Of a stretch of 64,000 nucleotides of DNA, positions 54,079 to 64,000 are shown one piece after another. The number at the start of each line of letters is the position of its first letter. The first letter of the stretch is position 1. The translations under genes were made by a program, and so were the position numbers. The notes beneath the pieces were generated by a model. The model saw only the letters and a list, made by a program, of their open reading frames with translations, did not search any database and had not been told where the DNA came from. Location of the stretch: the NCBI GenBank assembly GCA_022606425.2, contig JAHDVF020001324.1, positions 310,001 through 374,000 of the forward strand, given 5' to 3'. This DNA comes from Lepidostoma basale (Eukaryota > Arthropoda > Insecta > Trichoptera > Lepidostomatidae).

Positions 54079-54186
54079 GCCGAGGCCTACCGGGAAAGAC
54101 CACAGCCCTGGTTTCCCTTTCCCGGTCCCTACGGACCCTTCGCGGCCTTTGGGCATCAGCTCCCTCCGCGACCAGAACCCTGGTAG
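54079..54186 (+). other. In-frame extension after the SoxD stop codon (possible readthrough)
   Basis: After TGA the same frame continues for 35 codons to TAG at 54184-54186. The predicted peptide is rich in proline and aromatic residues, with WFPFPGPYGPFAAFG in the middle and ending PRPEPW. About 22 of its 35 codons end in G or C, unlike the AT-rich sequence beyond. The other two forward frames are also open here, so openness alone is weak evidence. It may simply be GC-rich 3' UTR. Confidence 0.35.
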
Positions 54187-54279
54187 ACAAATTGAAGCTG
54201 TCACAAGCAAAGCTTCATCCTTGTTCTGCATAGTCCAACTCATTTAGTTGTATTCATCGCGAGAAGTCAGCGAATCAAA

Positions 54280-54285
54280 AATAAA
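54280..54285 (+). terminator. Candidate poly(A) signal of SoxD
   Basis: A canonical AATAAA lies about 200 bp after the SoxD stop codon, followed within 40 bp by a T-rich stretch (ttttgtttttgt, from about 54317). It is the first such hexamer after the coding sequence. Confidence 0.5.
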
Positions 54286-55287
54286 GATTGCCAATGAGAC
54301 GTATATTTGAAACGTGTTTTGTTTTTGTATCTTTCTAGCCATTGTATAATATATAGAATAGTTTAAAGATACATTTCGTGAGATTGATTGTACGCGAATG
54401 CATCATGTATTGGAGCAATTCACATTGTTGAAACGGTGATTCTTAAATTAGGACTCGATTGAAGTATCGCTTAATTACGAACACCCTGTAAATTTGTGTA
54501 AAGTAAGTTTTTATTATTCCCGTACTTACCTGTCTAGAACAGTTTAGGACTATATTGATGTTCTTAGAGACGTGAAAATTGAATAGTTTAAATGTAGGTA
54601 GGCACTCGCGTCAATTCACTAAAACCTATTAATGCGGCCATATTTTTAATCTCACCTTTGAAGAATACTCATTTGTTCGAATATAATTTTACTTAAATTA
54701 AGTGGTTGTGATTTGTGTTTGTTATAAGGAGAGCCAAGCCAGTTCTTGAGGTACCTTTTTATAAGTTTAAGTTTCATTTTGTTGAGTTTTTGAAAATGTT
54801 TTAATCGACTTATAAATTATTATTTTCTCGAATGGATTAGTTATAATTGTTATCTTTTGTACATACGGAACACTTATTGTTAAGTTTAGTTATAAGTAAA
54901 TACGCACTAATGCATAATGTCGAAAGATAATAAATTCTTTTTTGAATATAAATTTAAAACACCAATGAATATTATATAATCTTACTGGCTAGGTACTATG
55001 AAATATTGTTTTAAAAAAACATTCCAAAATAGACCACCCGCCTAATAAATATTTAATTATTAACGTTACTATGTACAATCTCGTTTAGGTACCAACATTT
55101 CACCATCAAAATTCTGTAAAATACATTGTATTTAAATTATACAAATTACTTTTTAATACTTAATTGGGTTTAAAACAATTATATTTAATCGTATTGCGTT
55201 TAGACATGAATATTCTCTATAATACAATGATTAATAGTATGAAATTTTGAGGTATTAATCTGTTAAAACCCCCTATGATAACGTCAT

Positions 55288-56106
55288 ATTTATTGTTTCT
55301 TGAATAATGATGTAATACAGCACATTAAATAATTATTACGAATGAAAACGCCTGTTTTCTAGAAGTTTTATTATATTTTATTGAAATAACATGTTTCGCA
55401 TTTCTAATGTATGATCAAATGATAATGAAAATAATTCGTTAATGCCTTAGAAAGGTAAAACGTATCATTCCCATAAAATATAATAAAACTTCTAGAAAAC
55501 AGATGTTTTCATTCGTATTAATTGGTGATAACGTCTGTTTTCTAGAAGTTATATTTTACTTTATGGGAATGACTTGTTTCGCCTCTCTATGACGTATCAT
55601 TCCCATAAAATATAAAGAAACTTCTAGAAAACAGGTGTTTTCATTCGTGTTAAATGTTTAATCGTGGATACGAGACATGGACGATTGGCTGGAGTAAGTG
55701 CAGACGTCTAGCTGCTTTCGAAGTGTTACAGACGCATGATCATTGCGCAGACCATTGGTCGGAACACATCCAAAACATCGAGGTACTGAAAAGGGCCGGA
55801 GAAACTAGCTCAAAAGGATTGCCCAGCAACGTGCAAACTGGATAGGCCAGAACATTAGGCATCCGGGCCTGCTTATGACTATCGCAGACGAAATGGTTGA
55901 GGGCAGAAATTGCAGAGGCCGCCGAAGAGACGCCTATATATACCAGATGATAAGAGACATGTGCTTTGACTGCTACACATAAATGAAAAGACTGGCTGGA
56001 GACATGACTGAGTGGAAGGAACGAGTGAGGTTTATTGCAGACTAATCCGCAGGATTGAAACTTTTTAATATGGAGTCTTACATCATTGTTCAAGAAATAA
56101 TAAATA
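55288..56106. mobile_element. Composite foldback cluster with a LINE fragment inside
   Basis: Outer flanks at 55288-55340 (tttattgtttcttgaataat) and 56066-56106 (taatatggagtcttacatca) are inverted partners. Inside are two foldback units (55342-55520 and 55528-55650) and a LINE piece at 55655-56065. Confidence 0.75.
55655..56065 (+). mobile_element. RTE-type LINE C-terminal fragment, fourth family
   Basis: Frames give RGYETWTIGWSKCRRLAAFE, EVLKRAGETSSK, RIAQQRANWIGQNIR, VEGRNCRGRRRDAYIYQM, EWKERVRFIAD. Multiple frameshifts. Confidence 0.7.
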
Positions 56107-56109
56107 TCC

Positions 56110-59100
56110 TTCTAGATATAGTTCAACGTGTCTAGCGCATTATGCGAACGTGTTAAATGTTTTGAAATATAAAATTCTTAGCTACTTTGTGACTATAAAA
56201 TCACAAGAAATCTTTCTTATTTCACAATAGATTCAGTACTTATGGAAATACTGTTGTAATACATAAAAAAATTATGTAAATTGATATTGTATATTTCACT
56301 ACCATGTATGCGTTAAATTTAAGGATAAATATTATTAATCACGTGCTTATGTATCACAAATAGTTTAAACATTTCAATCTTTGAAGTCTAAGAGTTATAT
56401 TCGTTAGATTAAACAAAAATTTAATCTGCTTTAAAATGTGCAATCTATAATAATTACCATATAAGCTACAGATGTTAGTTTTCGTTCAAATAGCACATGA
56501 CATTATTAATCTATAATATGAATCATTCGGCGTTTGTTACAATTATTGTAATAGTTTAATAATGCTGTTCATATCTTGGATGTAAGTTCACAAAATGCCA
56601 GAAATTAGTTACGAGAAATAACATGCAAGCCATAATATAACACTTTTCATTATTGTTGAACAAAATAAATGCCATTATTATGTATATAATATGTTTAAGT
56701 TTTATTTCGATGCCAGTAACTACTGATAATCTAATTTAAACATACAATACTTTACATTCAATTGTTAACTTAGTATAGATGTATAGAAAAATCATTATCC
56801 CATACGAATCAACAGTGGTTTTTGTTTTTGGTTATTTATTTGTAGTTTTAGAATTCAATTCTTTATTATAAAATTATCGAATTGAATGTATATATAATTT
56901 TAATATACATTATCGTAGAATCGGTCGAATAGAAAGTATAGAATATATCTATACATGTAACTTAATCAAAAATGATACAAAAAATAATCTTAAGTAACAT
57001 TTCCAAACTCTTTCATTTTTTTTAAAATAGAGCAACAGAAAAAAATACTAATGACTTCAAATTATAATAATCAGTTCTTTCTTCATACATATTTTTTTCC
57101 ACGACATTATGTTTTTATTTATTTTTTAATGCATATTTTTTTATGCACGTATTTTTTATATAAACAATTTTATAATATTTTTTGTGGTCATAAATTTCAA
57201 TGTTTTTGCATTATCATAATATACCTTGCTTCTAATAATCGATGAGATATTCCGATTCTGTCATCTTTACAACAGGCCGATGCCTTAATGAAGATTAAAA
57301 TCAATATCGAAACCGTTCGCAATCGAAAAAATCATATTTTATTAGAACAATATATGATATAAATCATATTGCATTAAAATGATGTTTTTTTTTAAATGCT
57401 TCCAATTTCTATTTATATAATAATTTAATCAAAACTAAATGCTGTCATTTGAATTGCATTCTATTTGTTGATTTTCAAACAGCAGCCATTTTGACTCTAC
57501 AGCCATCAATGCATTGTGTTGCCATATCACAAGTGAGAGTAATATTATAAATAATGAAATAAAGTAGGAACTCGATAGTATTGTGATTACTTGCCAGTTA
57601 TATGACGTACACTTTAAATCGTCGTGTTATCTATGTACCTAAGGCCCGTACATACCAAATATTAAAATCGCTAAAACTGTTTTAGCTGCTTTGGAATTAT
57701 GTTATTTTGTTTTGTGTTCTTTTTTTTAAACTGCACGAAGCAGGGATTCTGTTTTCTAATTCGAATTACGATTCATATTTTGTTTTTGTTTTTAAAGATG
57801 CGTTAAAGTCATTAATGTTTTCACATATAAACATTTATACGTTTTTTTATTTGTTTCAATGGAGAATGCAAGTTTTATTTTGTTGTACTGTAATATGTTT
57901 GGAAAAAACAGATGTTTTTTTTATTTGTTACTTTATGTAAACATTATATTTTTATGTTTACGTCACTTAAATCAATTAATTATTTTTTCAGTACAAGACA
58001 AATTATTTGATTTAAATACAGGTATGAAACTAATATTGTGCTTTGTAAATAAATTTATTACTCACTGTTAATGTTATTATTAATTGTAATAACTACCTTA
58101 TTACTAGATAATAAATAAATAAATATAAGTAAATGTATTTATGCGATATCTCAACACGTAGAAATTTAAAAATTATAAACTTATTTAAATAGATTAGATC
58201 TAGCTGGTAATACTTGAAATATATACAAATGAAGATACCTTCACGAATAAAAAAACAGTAATTCTTTAATAGTGTAAATAATCAGCATTATGACGTCATT
58301 ATCACTTGATAAAAAAATATACATTTACAAAATAATGACATTCACAAAAAAATTAAACATGTTTTAAAACATTATAATTTTTTAGCTCGTAAGTAGAAAG
58401 ATCCAAAAAATCCAGCTAAGGCAATTAAAGAGGCAATAGAATCAAATACGCGTATCCGATGAAATCACTGTTTTTTTTTATATTATTTTTGATATGATTT
58501 TTCTTTCTTAAAGTTTTAGTGTGCGTGGTTTTATTCCTGCAAACAAAATGCTGGAAAAATAATCACAGCAATTGCTTAGCGCATCGGCGCATAGTCATGA
58601 AATTACCCCACTTTTTACATAGAAAAGATTCTTAGATATTTGTTGTCTATTGTTCATTTACTTACATTAATCGACGATAGATGGCAGTTTGATTCTATTC
58701 CTTCTTTAATACTTTTCAATTTGAACCTGCTATGTATCTTGTGAATGTTAAGGTATTGCTACTTATATTAAAACATAATTTTCGCATTATCGTCGATTTC
58801 CAAATGTTTAGAATATCGAAATTCACTACTTGTAGAGCATATTAATATATTGTATAATTAAGGAGTAGCTATTTGCCTGATTTCCCCTCTTGATCGTTTA
58901 TGTGAAAGTAGTCAGAATGTTTCTGTTACTATTTATTTTGACCTGATATTGTTATTGGAAATAATCTAGATTAAGAATAGGAATTTATTATTATAATTGT
59001 AATATTTGAAGGCTCATTCATTGTCTATCGTGCCAAAACGAAATATAATCAGTATAAAAATGACGACTTGTTTTATTTGTGAATTATTTTAGTTTTTTCC

Positions 59101-59155
59101 TCGTTCCTAGGTTTGATAACAGTTACTATCAAACCTTCTTCTTCTTACAACATTT
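56110..59155. other. AT-rich unique spacer, no gene recognised
   Basis: About 3 kb with no repeat match. Open frames at 57051, 57707 and 57859 are low-complexity F/Y/L-rich chance frames. Pumilio-like TGTATATA/TGTAAATA words (near 56683, 56888, 58044) would fit an extended SoxD 3' UTR, but there is no evidence of transcription. A decayed hammerhead-like module lies at about 57276-57312. Confidence 0.4.
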
Positions 59156-59157
59156 TG

Positions 59158-59502
59158 AATGTATACAAATACTTGTAGACGAATACTGGATTTTACCCAT
59201 TGCGGGTTATCAATTCAAGGATTAATTGTATCTCAATAGAGTCGAAGATCCAATCTTCATAGATGGCGCTAGTGTGTAGATTGAAACTACCATGTGAAGT
59301 GTGGTGTTACAGATTAACATATATACAACTTCCAAAAATTTGTCAGACATGGTGGTCATAAGAAAAGGTGGAATGGGGAATGTTGTATTACATAAAGCGT
59401 GCGCTTAACCCAACCAATGACAGGTCATAAGTCCTGTAAACACCTCGATCACCATATTCTGTTTCCAATTTGCATCTTCGTCTCTATTGAGATATAATTA
59501 AT
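59158..59502 (+). mobile_element. Element M, fullest copy
   Basis: Order: tgtatacaaatacttgtaga, gaatactggattttaccc, ttgtatctcaatagagtcg, tagatggcgctagtgtgta, cttccaaaaatttgtcagac, gtgcgcttaacccaacc, gacaggtcataagtcctgt, cgtctctattgagatata. About 345 bp and without coding potential. Class unknown (SINE, MITE or Helitron-like). Confidence 0.8.
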
Positions 59503-59506
59503 CTTT

Positions 59507-60060
59507 CTTCTTCTTCTTTTAGACCTTTGGTCTTATATATGGACGAGCCATAGAGAGCTCCCTCCGCTTACCCGAACCTGTTATAGGCGCAGCGGCGTCT
59601 TTCGTCAGCTTCACTCGTGCACTCCCTAGGCCCGCCCCCCGTCCATGCGAGACTTACGTTAAAAATATATATATATGCATATTTGCAACCAAGGGGGACC
59701 CAGACCACATTTAAGCTACGCTACTCTCCCTCGATGTCCCGCCGTACACACATAGCAATACAACAGCAAAAGAAAATACACAATTGATACATAAATAGAA
59801 AGAATAAAAAAATAAAAAAGAATAAAAAAGAAATAATGCAGAGCAGGTGGCACAGAAGCGCACGGTACTTATCAGACCTTTGATCTGTTCCTGTAATCAG
59901 GCTGACTACTCTTGGGAGGTCGACTCCCAGCTATCCCTCCATCTCTTTGGTGATCTTCCGGGGGGACGGAAGCCGGCAGGAATCTGATGCGGCACAGCGT
60001 GTGGAATTCTGGTGCGATTCATTCTCTGCATGTGCGCATTCCAGTATCTTCTGCGTGAAC
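59507..60060 (-). mobile_element. RTE-type LINE 3' end, third family
   Basis: On the reverse strand: RRYWNAHMQRMNRTR, PHQIPAGFRPPGRSPKRWRD, SWESTSQE stop, then a 3' UTR of about 400 bp ending aagaagaagaagaa. Confidence 0.72.
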
Positions 60061-60061
60061 T

Positions 60062-60358
60062 ATCAAACCGATACGGGAAAACCCTGACTTAAAAATCGGC
60101 AGCAAAGTAAGGATTTATAAGACTATCGAATGCAGGGCGGACACCACGATCACAAAAAATGAAGACACTCAAAAACGTATATGGCAAGACACTACGTGAT
60201 AGAATTAGTAAATATGCGAGGTCGAGGATGCCGTAAGATTGGGGAGGCAAAGGAGAAGATATTGGTATGCACACGTGAGAAGAACGGATACATCTAGACT
60301 CCTTCTCATTTTGTTGCACGGCCAACTAAAGGGTAGACGATTCCCTGGCAGACCACCA
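60062..60358 (+). mobile_element. RTE-type LINE fragment, third family
   Basis: Pieces SKVRIYKTIECRADTT, GRQRRRYWYAHVRRTDTSRL, RFPGRPPKK in shifting frames; truncated by the Jockey-like element that follows. Confidence 0.72.
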
Positions 60359-61100
60359 AAGAAATCAAATCAAATCAATCAAATCAGTTTATTTTCTCAA
60401 AATATATTACAAACAAGTATTATGGTTTAAGACATCTATTGAAAATAGGTAAAATATAATAAATATATAGGTAATACCAGGAACGCATGAGAGATGGTTC
60501 GACATTATTAATACAAGATACATTAGTAATACATGTGAAAGACATCGATCTCCGAAGCGATCACGTTCGGCAGTTTGATTGCTCTCCCCACCGGCATCAC
60601 CAGAGACAGGTTGGTTCTGCATGCTGGGAGATAAAATAGTCTGTGCTGACGCTGTCGAAGATAACCATCCGGAACATAAAGATGGATAGTCTCCAAGATA
60701 ACGGAATTCTCAAAGAATCCCCTGAATAGTCTGAAGAAATGGGTAAGTGTGCACCCATCCCTCCTTATCTGTAAACTATTGGTCCCCAGCATGCCCAAGA
60801 GGAATGCAGTGGGATAAAGCCACGGATAGCTACCAAACTCCATCATGTAGAGATATCTCAGAAATCTTTTCTGAACCCTCTCTAACATGAGCGAGTATCT
60901 CGCCTCGTGGAGACTCCATATCACCGAACCACACTCGAGCCGGCTCCGGACTAAGTCATACAAAATTCGCAAAACAGTGCAACTCCACATATTCTCTCGA
61001 TGTGAGTATGGAAAGTCAGCCTACAATGAAATGGATCGACAGCTAGGAGTCGACCTCGGAGAAGACCAGTTCCTCTTAAGAAACAAGCCCAGAGACCTAC
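60359..61100 (-). mobile_element. Jockey/CR1-like LINE 3' end, best copy
   Basis: A 155-codon reverse-strand open frame (60523-60990): LYDLVRSRLECGSVIWSLHE, LERVQKRFLRYLYMM, YPTAFLLGMLGTNSLQIRRD, DGYLRQRQHRLFYLPACRTN, LSLVMPVGRAIKLPN. It is the C-terminal part of a reverse-transcriptase ORF. The 3' end has caaatcaaatcaatcaaatc repeats. Confidence 0.85.
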
Positions 61101-61104
61101 ACTA

Positions 61105-61242
61105 AGAAGAAGACGTGCGTGCATGACATGATGCATGAATGTTGAGGAAACGAGAGAAGTATGTCAGAAAAGAACAGTGTGGCGATCGATTATTTATTCC
61201 TATCCCTTCGGGGAGACGGCGCGATGGTTAGTTAGTTTTTTT
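61105..61242 (+). mobile_element. RTE-TTAG LINE 3' end, short
   Basis: gtgcgtgcatgacatgatgc, ggaaacgagagaagtatgtc, atcccttcggggagacggcg, ttagttag. Confidence 0.82.
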
Positions 61243-61329
61243 TTATAGATTGTGAATTATTTTTAATATATCCAACAAATACGACAACAAAACAACTGTC
61301 ATTGTACCATTTTGAAAAAAATCCTAATA

Positions 61330-61498
61330 CTGGATGAGGTTCGATGAGGTTTGCAACCCATCACACCGCGTCTTACGTGTAGGCAAAAAAAAAAGGATGG
61401 AAGAGTGAAAGAGTGCTGCAGCGGATAAAGTGTGGCAGTCCATTCTTTCTGCCTACCCCTTCAGAGAAAAAGCGTGATGGTTTGATAGTTAGTTAGTC
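61330..61498 (+). mobile_element. SINE-like element with RTE-TTAG tail, 5'-truncated
   Basis: gatgaggtttgcaacccatc, acaccgcgtcttacgtg, gtgtggcagtccattctttc, ccccttcagagaaaaagcgtg, then (TTAG)2. Confidence 0.75.
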
Positions 61499-61504
61499 TT
61501 AATA

Positions 61505-62735
61505 CTGGTTTCCGGTAAAAAAAAAAAACCAATACCTTATACCAGTATTGTATGCGATTATTTGGTCCGGTATTAAAATTACAACTTGCAAGTAATGTTT
61601 AAAACAGAATATTTATAGCGACATCTGTTGAAGTTGTTATTAACTATTCTATGTCACCAGTTGTTATTTTATTGTTACTAGATGGCGTTAGTCGGATTTA
61701 AATTTAAAAGTATTTTATATCACTACTTGCAGTAAAATTGTACTTTAAATAACAAAAATAAATGAAAATGATTTCTGGAACTTGCTTTATTAATTATTTA
61801 AGCAGACTTTTCAGATTCTAACAGCCTTGGAATACGATTTTCTTTTAAAGTACCTGCATGTAAAACTTTTTCAGATTTAATTTATTTATTATAGATACCT
61901 AAGTAAACTTAAAATAATACCACATGATTTTCTCCCTGCATAGGCAATATTCCCAAAAAATAATATTTGAAATAATAAATATTTATGTTTAGTAAATTCG
62001 CGACAAAAGCACAAAAGTAAGCCGTCGGCATTAATAATCGAGATAAAGATCATTCAGAATGTGAAGAGTAGAATTTCGTTGTTCAGACATTGAACAGGAT
62101 AATAACGTTTAATATTTGCATGAACTGTATCTCATAAGTTGAGCTGATGAGAGCCACAGAAGACCACGCGCAGCGGAAAATGAAACTGAAGACTTTGCAA
62201 CAAATCAATCCCCAGGAATGAAACTATGAAGAAAACTTAAAACTGAAAAGCAATAACCAGTAAGAACGAAGGAATAATATATTAAATAGGGTAATAAAAA
62301 AGCCATCCACCGTCTTCGATCGATCACAATTACAAAGGTCGACATTACATATTAAGGAACTTAAATAATAAGTCCCTTGTTCTTTAGCCTCCGCGTAGAG
62401 TGTATACTATATACATGTATCATATATAGCAAAGCAATACCATCTCCATGCTTCTAGAAGCCGCAAACCAGAACTAGACGTCGGAAGGAAGTAAACTTGA
62501 AGCAGATCAAGCTATGCATCCTCTTGAAACTTTTAAACGTATAATACATGTTCAGGTGGCTAATCTGCCGCAATTCAACGATTTGGTTAAAAAACAAAAC
62601 AGATTTTGCATCAAATCCTAGACATTCTAATTTTCTTAGATTCTAGTTAATTGTTAGAAAAGAGAGAAGAACTATAATAATATTATTTAGCCGATTATCA
62701 ATTTCCTGTACCTACCTATCTAATAATTTAGGGAA
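61505..62735. other. Mostly unique spacer upstream of the HPS5-like gene
   Basis: AT-rich with one G/C-balanced part (about 62140-62520). No repeat match and no open frame with family resemblance. Confidence 0.4.
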
Positions 62736-62739
62736 AATA

Positions 62740-62873
62740 TTACGGTTGTTTTTTTTTTTGTTTACTTGCACTTGTAGCGGAAAATAATCGCCGCAACTGG
62801 CAACTCGATAAACTGTCATGAAGACTTGTCAATATACTCTAAATCGGTGCTGAAGTTGTCCTAAAATAGAACA
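62740..62873 (+). promoter_or_regulatory. Probable 5' UTR / promoter-proximal region of the HPS5-like gene
   Basis: Unique sequence directly before the ATG includes a T-run (62748-62759) and a GC-richer stretch (ggaaaataatcgccgcaac). No TATA box is obvious. The transcription start cannot be fixed from sequence alone. Confidence 0.35.
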
Positions 62874-62963
62874 ATGGACGGGCAAGTGCCGTATATTTTA
62901 TCAGAATCGCCTGATATCACATCGATTATTAGTTACCCTTTGCAGTGTACACAACGCATCAAG
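62874..62963 (+). CDS. HPS5: HPS5-like protein, first coding exon
   Basis: The ATG is in a good context (acaATGG) and opens a 30-codon exon beginning MDGQVPYILSESPDIT and ending TQRIK|GTACCA, phase 0. Joined to the exon at 63408 it reads ...QRIKYTCFDVSKG, which matches the N-terminal WD-repeat start of insect HPS5 (fly pink). Family knowledge: HPS5 is a subunit of BLOC-2, acting in trafficking to lysosome-related organelles such as eye-pigment granules. The acceptor is 444 bp downstream. The match rests on recall, not on a search; the related protein TECPR2 is a less likely alternative. Confidence 0.72.
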
Positions 62964-63407
62964 GTACCACTTTTATTCCACGATTTTTAAAGGTTTTTGA
63001 CCTCAGAAGACTAAGTCTAGCCCGGTTCGATCGTTTCACATTTTAAAGTTTTACCCAAAATGACTCAGTGTTTCCGTTTCATGTACTCGTATTTTCGATG
63101 TAGTTTTAAGTGTTTTGTTTCTTTATGATTAGTTTTTCACTTATATAATACAGGAATACATTAATATTAACGATTTCGTCAATCGTTTTGTTCTCGGAAC
63201 AAGGGTGCCAAAGCGTGTTTGGCACTCGTTCTGTAAACATTTTTATGACGTATAAAAACTATCGTTTAACCCAACTCATAAATAACAAGAAATTCAAACT
63301 ACATCGATTTTCATTATTAGAATTTAAATCAAAAACTTCATTTTTAATTGCAAGAAAAATATCGAATAACGAAAATCTTTTATCAATATTAATTATCTTA
63401 TTTTCAG

Positions 63408-63518
63408 TATACGTGCTTTGATGTTTCCAAAGGATTGCTTGTATTTGGTGCTACAAGTGGAGGGCTATATGTGTTTCATAGGGATCCTTGCTCATTTGTT
63501 CAGCTGATTCCTAATAAA
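63408..63518 (+). CDS. HPS5: HPS5-like protein, second coding exon
   Basis: This exon encodes 37 residues, phase 0-0, with acceptor tattttcag and donor AAA|GTAAGT. The protein reads YTCFDVSKGLLVFGATSG, then GLYVFHRDPC and FVQLIPNK. The F-G-A-T-S-G-G-L-Y pattern is the first blade strand of the HPS5/TECPR2 beta-propeller. The gene continues past 64000; the following intron already contains an RTE-TTAG copy. Confidence 0.75.
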
Positions 63519-63744
63519 GTAAGTGAATCAATTATTTAAAACTCTGAGTTTCAATCAGTTATTTAAAAGGAGTCTGCGGCGGATTAAAACAATTGTTTTT
63601 TGGACTGCAAATACAGCCAGTCGCACTATGGGGGTTAACCCTCCCTTCCCTGTGATGGGTATCTTCTACACATTGCTTCTAATAACCATCAATATCTCTA
63701 TACATTTAATAAATACAAGGTTAAGATTTTAGGTATTCCTAGTT

Positions 63745-64000
63745 ATTGGAAACAAGAATTTATCAATGAAAGCGAAAACGGCCATTCACAATGGAGTTCT
63801 GGTCCCAACCCTAATGTATGGAAGCGAAGCATGGAACTGGCAGAAGAAGGATGAGAGTAGAATAAATGCGGTAGAGATGAGGTCCCTAAGACGTATGTGT
63901 GGTAGAACGATATACGACAGAATCTCAAATGCTGATATAAGAAAGGAATGTAGAGCGGAAGAAGGTATAATGAACAAAATTATGAAAGGATCGCTGCGTT
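63745..64000 (+). mobile_element. RTE-TTAG LINE 3' part, subfamily B, runs off the window
   Basis: The reading frame is open to the edge: [79 protein letters not shown]. The lack of stops makes it the best preserved copy here. In the second intron of the HPS5-like gene. Confidence 0.9.

Larger units (their letters stand above)
54079..54940 (+). other. SoxD 3' untranslated region
   Basis: Sequence after the stop is free of recognisable repeats. An AATAAA polyadenylation signal lies at 54280-54285 and another AATAAA sits near 54929. Either could end the transcript. Unique AT-rich sequence continues to about 55285, so a longer 3' UTR is possible. Confidence 0.6.

Noticed and set aside
53788..54243. 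151-codon minus-strand frame over the HMG exon
   Set aside because: Antisense shadow extending into the GC-rich 3' region, with no family resemblance.
60523..60990. 155-codon minus-strand frame as a host gene
   Set aside because: Its motifs (LRQRQHRLFYLPACRTN and others) recur in three other fragments here; it is a Jockey/CR1-like LINE end.
62874..63518. TECPR2 instead of HPS5
   Set aside because: Both share this propeller start, but the joined RIKYTCFDVS...FGATSGGLY...LIPNK string fits insect HPS5 better as I recall it; a database search would settle this.

Overview
This is animal nuclear DNA: AT-rich, intron-rich and packed with decayed retrotransposons. It most likely comes from an insect, probably a moth or butterfly. 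The basis is the host genes (an insect-type SoxD gene and a gene resembling insect HPS5), the style of the RTE-like reverse-transcriptase relics, and short TTAGG-type repeats. No rRNA, true tRNA gene, CRISPR array or bacterial-type operon was seen.

Two host genes are supported, both on the + strand. (1) The 3' part of a SoxD-family (Sox5/6/13, fly Sox102F) HMG-box transcription factor lies in four coding exons at 43658-43858, 48212-48466, 50411-50552 and 53429-54078. All junctions are canonical GT-AG and the exons join in one open frame of 415 codons plus TGA. Upstream exons were not found, so positions 1-43657 are best read as a very long upstream intron and/or 5' flank. (2) The first two coding exons of a second gene lie at 62874-62963 and 63408-63518. 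Its protein resembles insect HPS5 (BLOC-2 subunit, fly pink), and it runs off the right edge.

Layout: 1-43.6 kb holds repeats separated by unique islands that are candidate cis-regulatory DNA, including a cluster of three CACGTG boxes with a CRE near 18.3 kb. 43.6-54.3 kb is the SoxD 3' gene body. 54.3-62.8 kb is 3' UTR, AT-rich spacer and more repeats. 62.8-64 kb is the start of the HPS5-like gene.

Repeats fall into a few families. (a) A LINE of RTE type ('RTE-TTAG') has about 30 5'-truncated copies, each ending in a CTTCGGGGAGACGGCGTGATGG-like end and a (TTAG)n tail. (b) A 296-bp SINE-like element ends in the same tail; one copy is bounded by a clear target-site duplication. (c) A tRNA-derived SINE carries A and B boxes. 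(d) CR1/L2-like and Jockey-like LINE 3' ends are present. (e) A ~350-bp dyad element ('element M') is recurrent. (f) Several inverted-repeat elements share a small module, NGATGCC...GGCGAAACNNNNGTC, that resembles a decayed hammerhead ribozyme of the kind known from Penelope-like elements.

The most interesting points are a possible stop-codon readthrough extension on SoxD, the hammerhead-like module shared by unrelated-looking foldbacks, the TSD-bounded SINE with a LINE-type tail, a long intronic inverted repeat next to a SoxD exon, and the E-box/CRE cluster.
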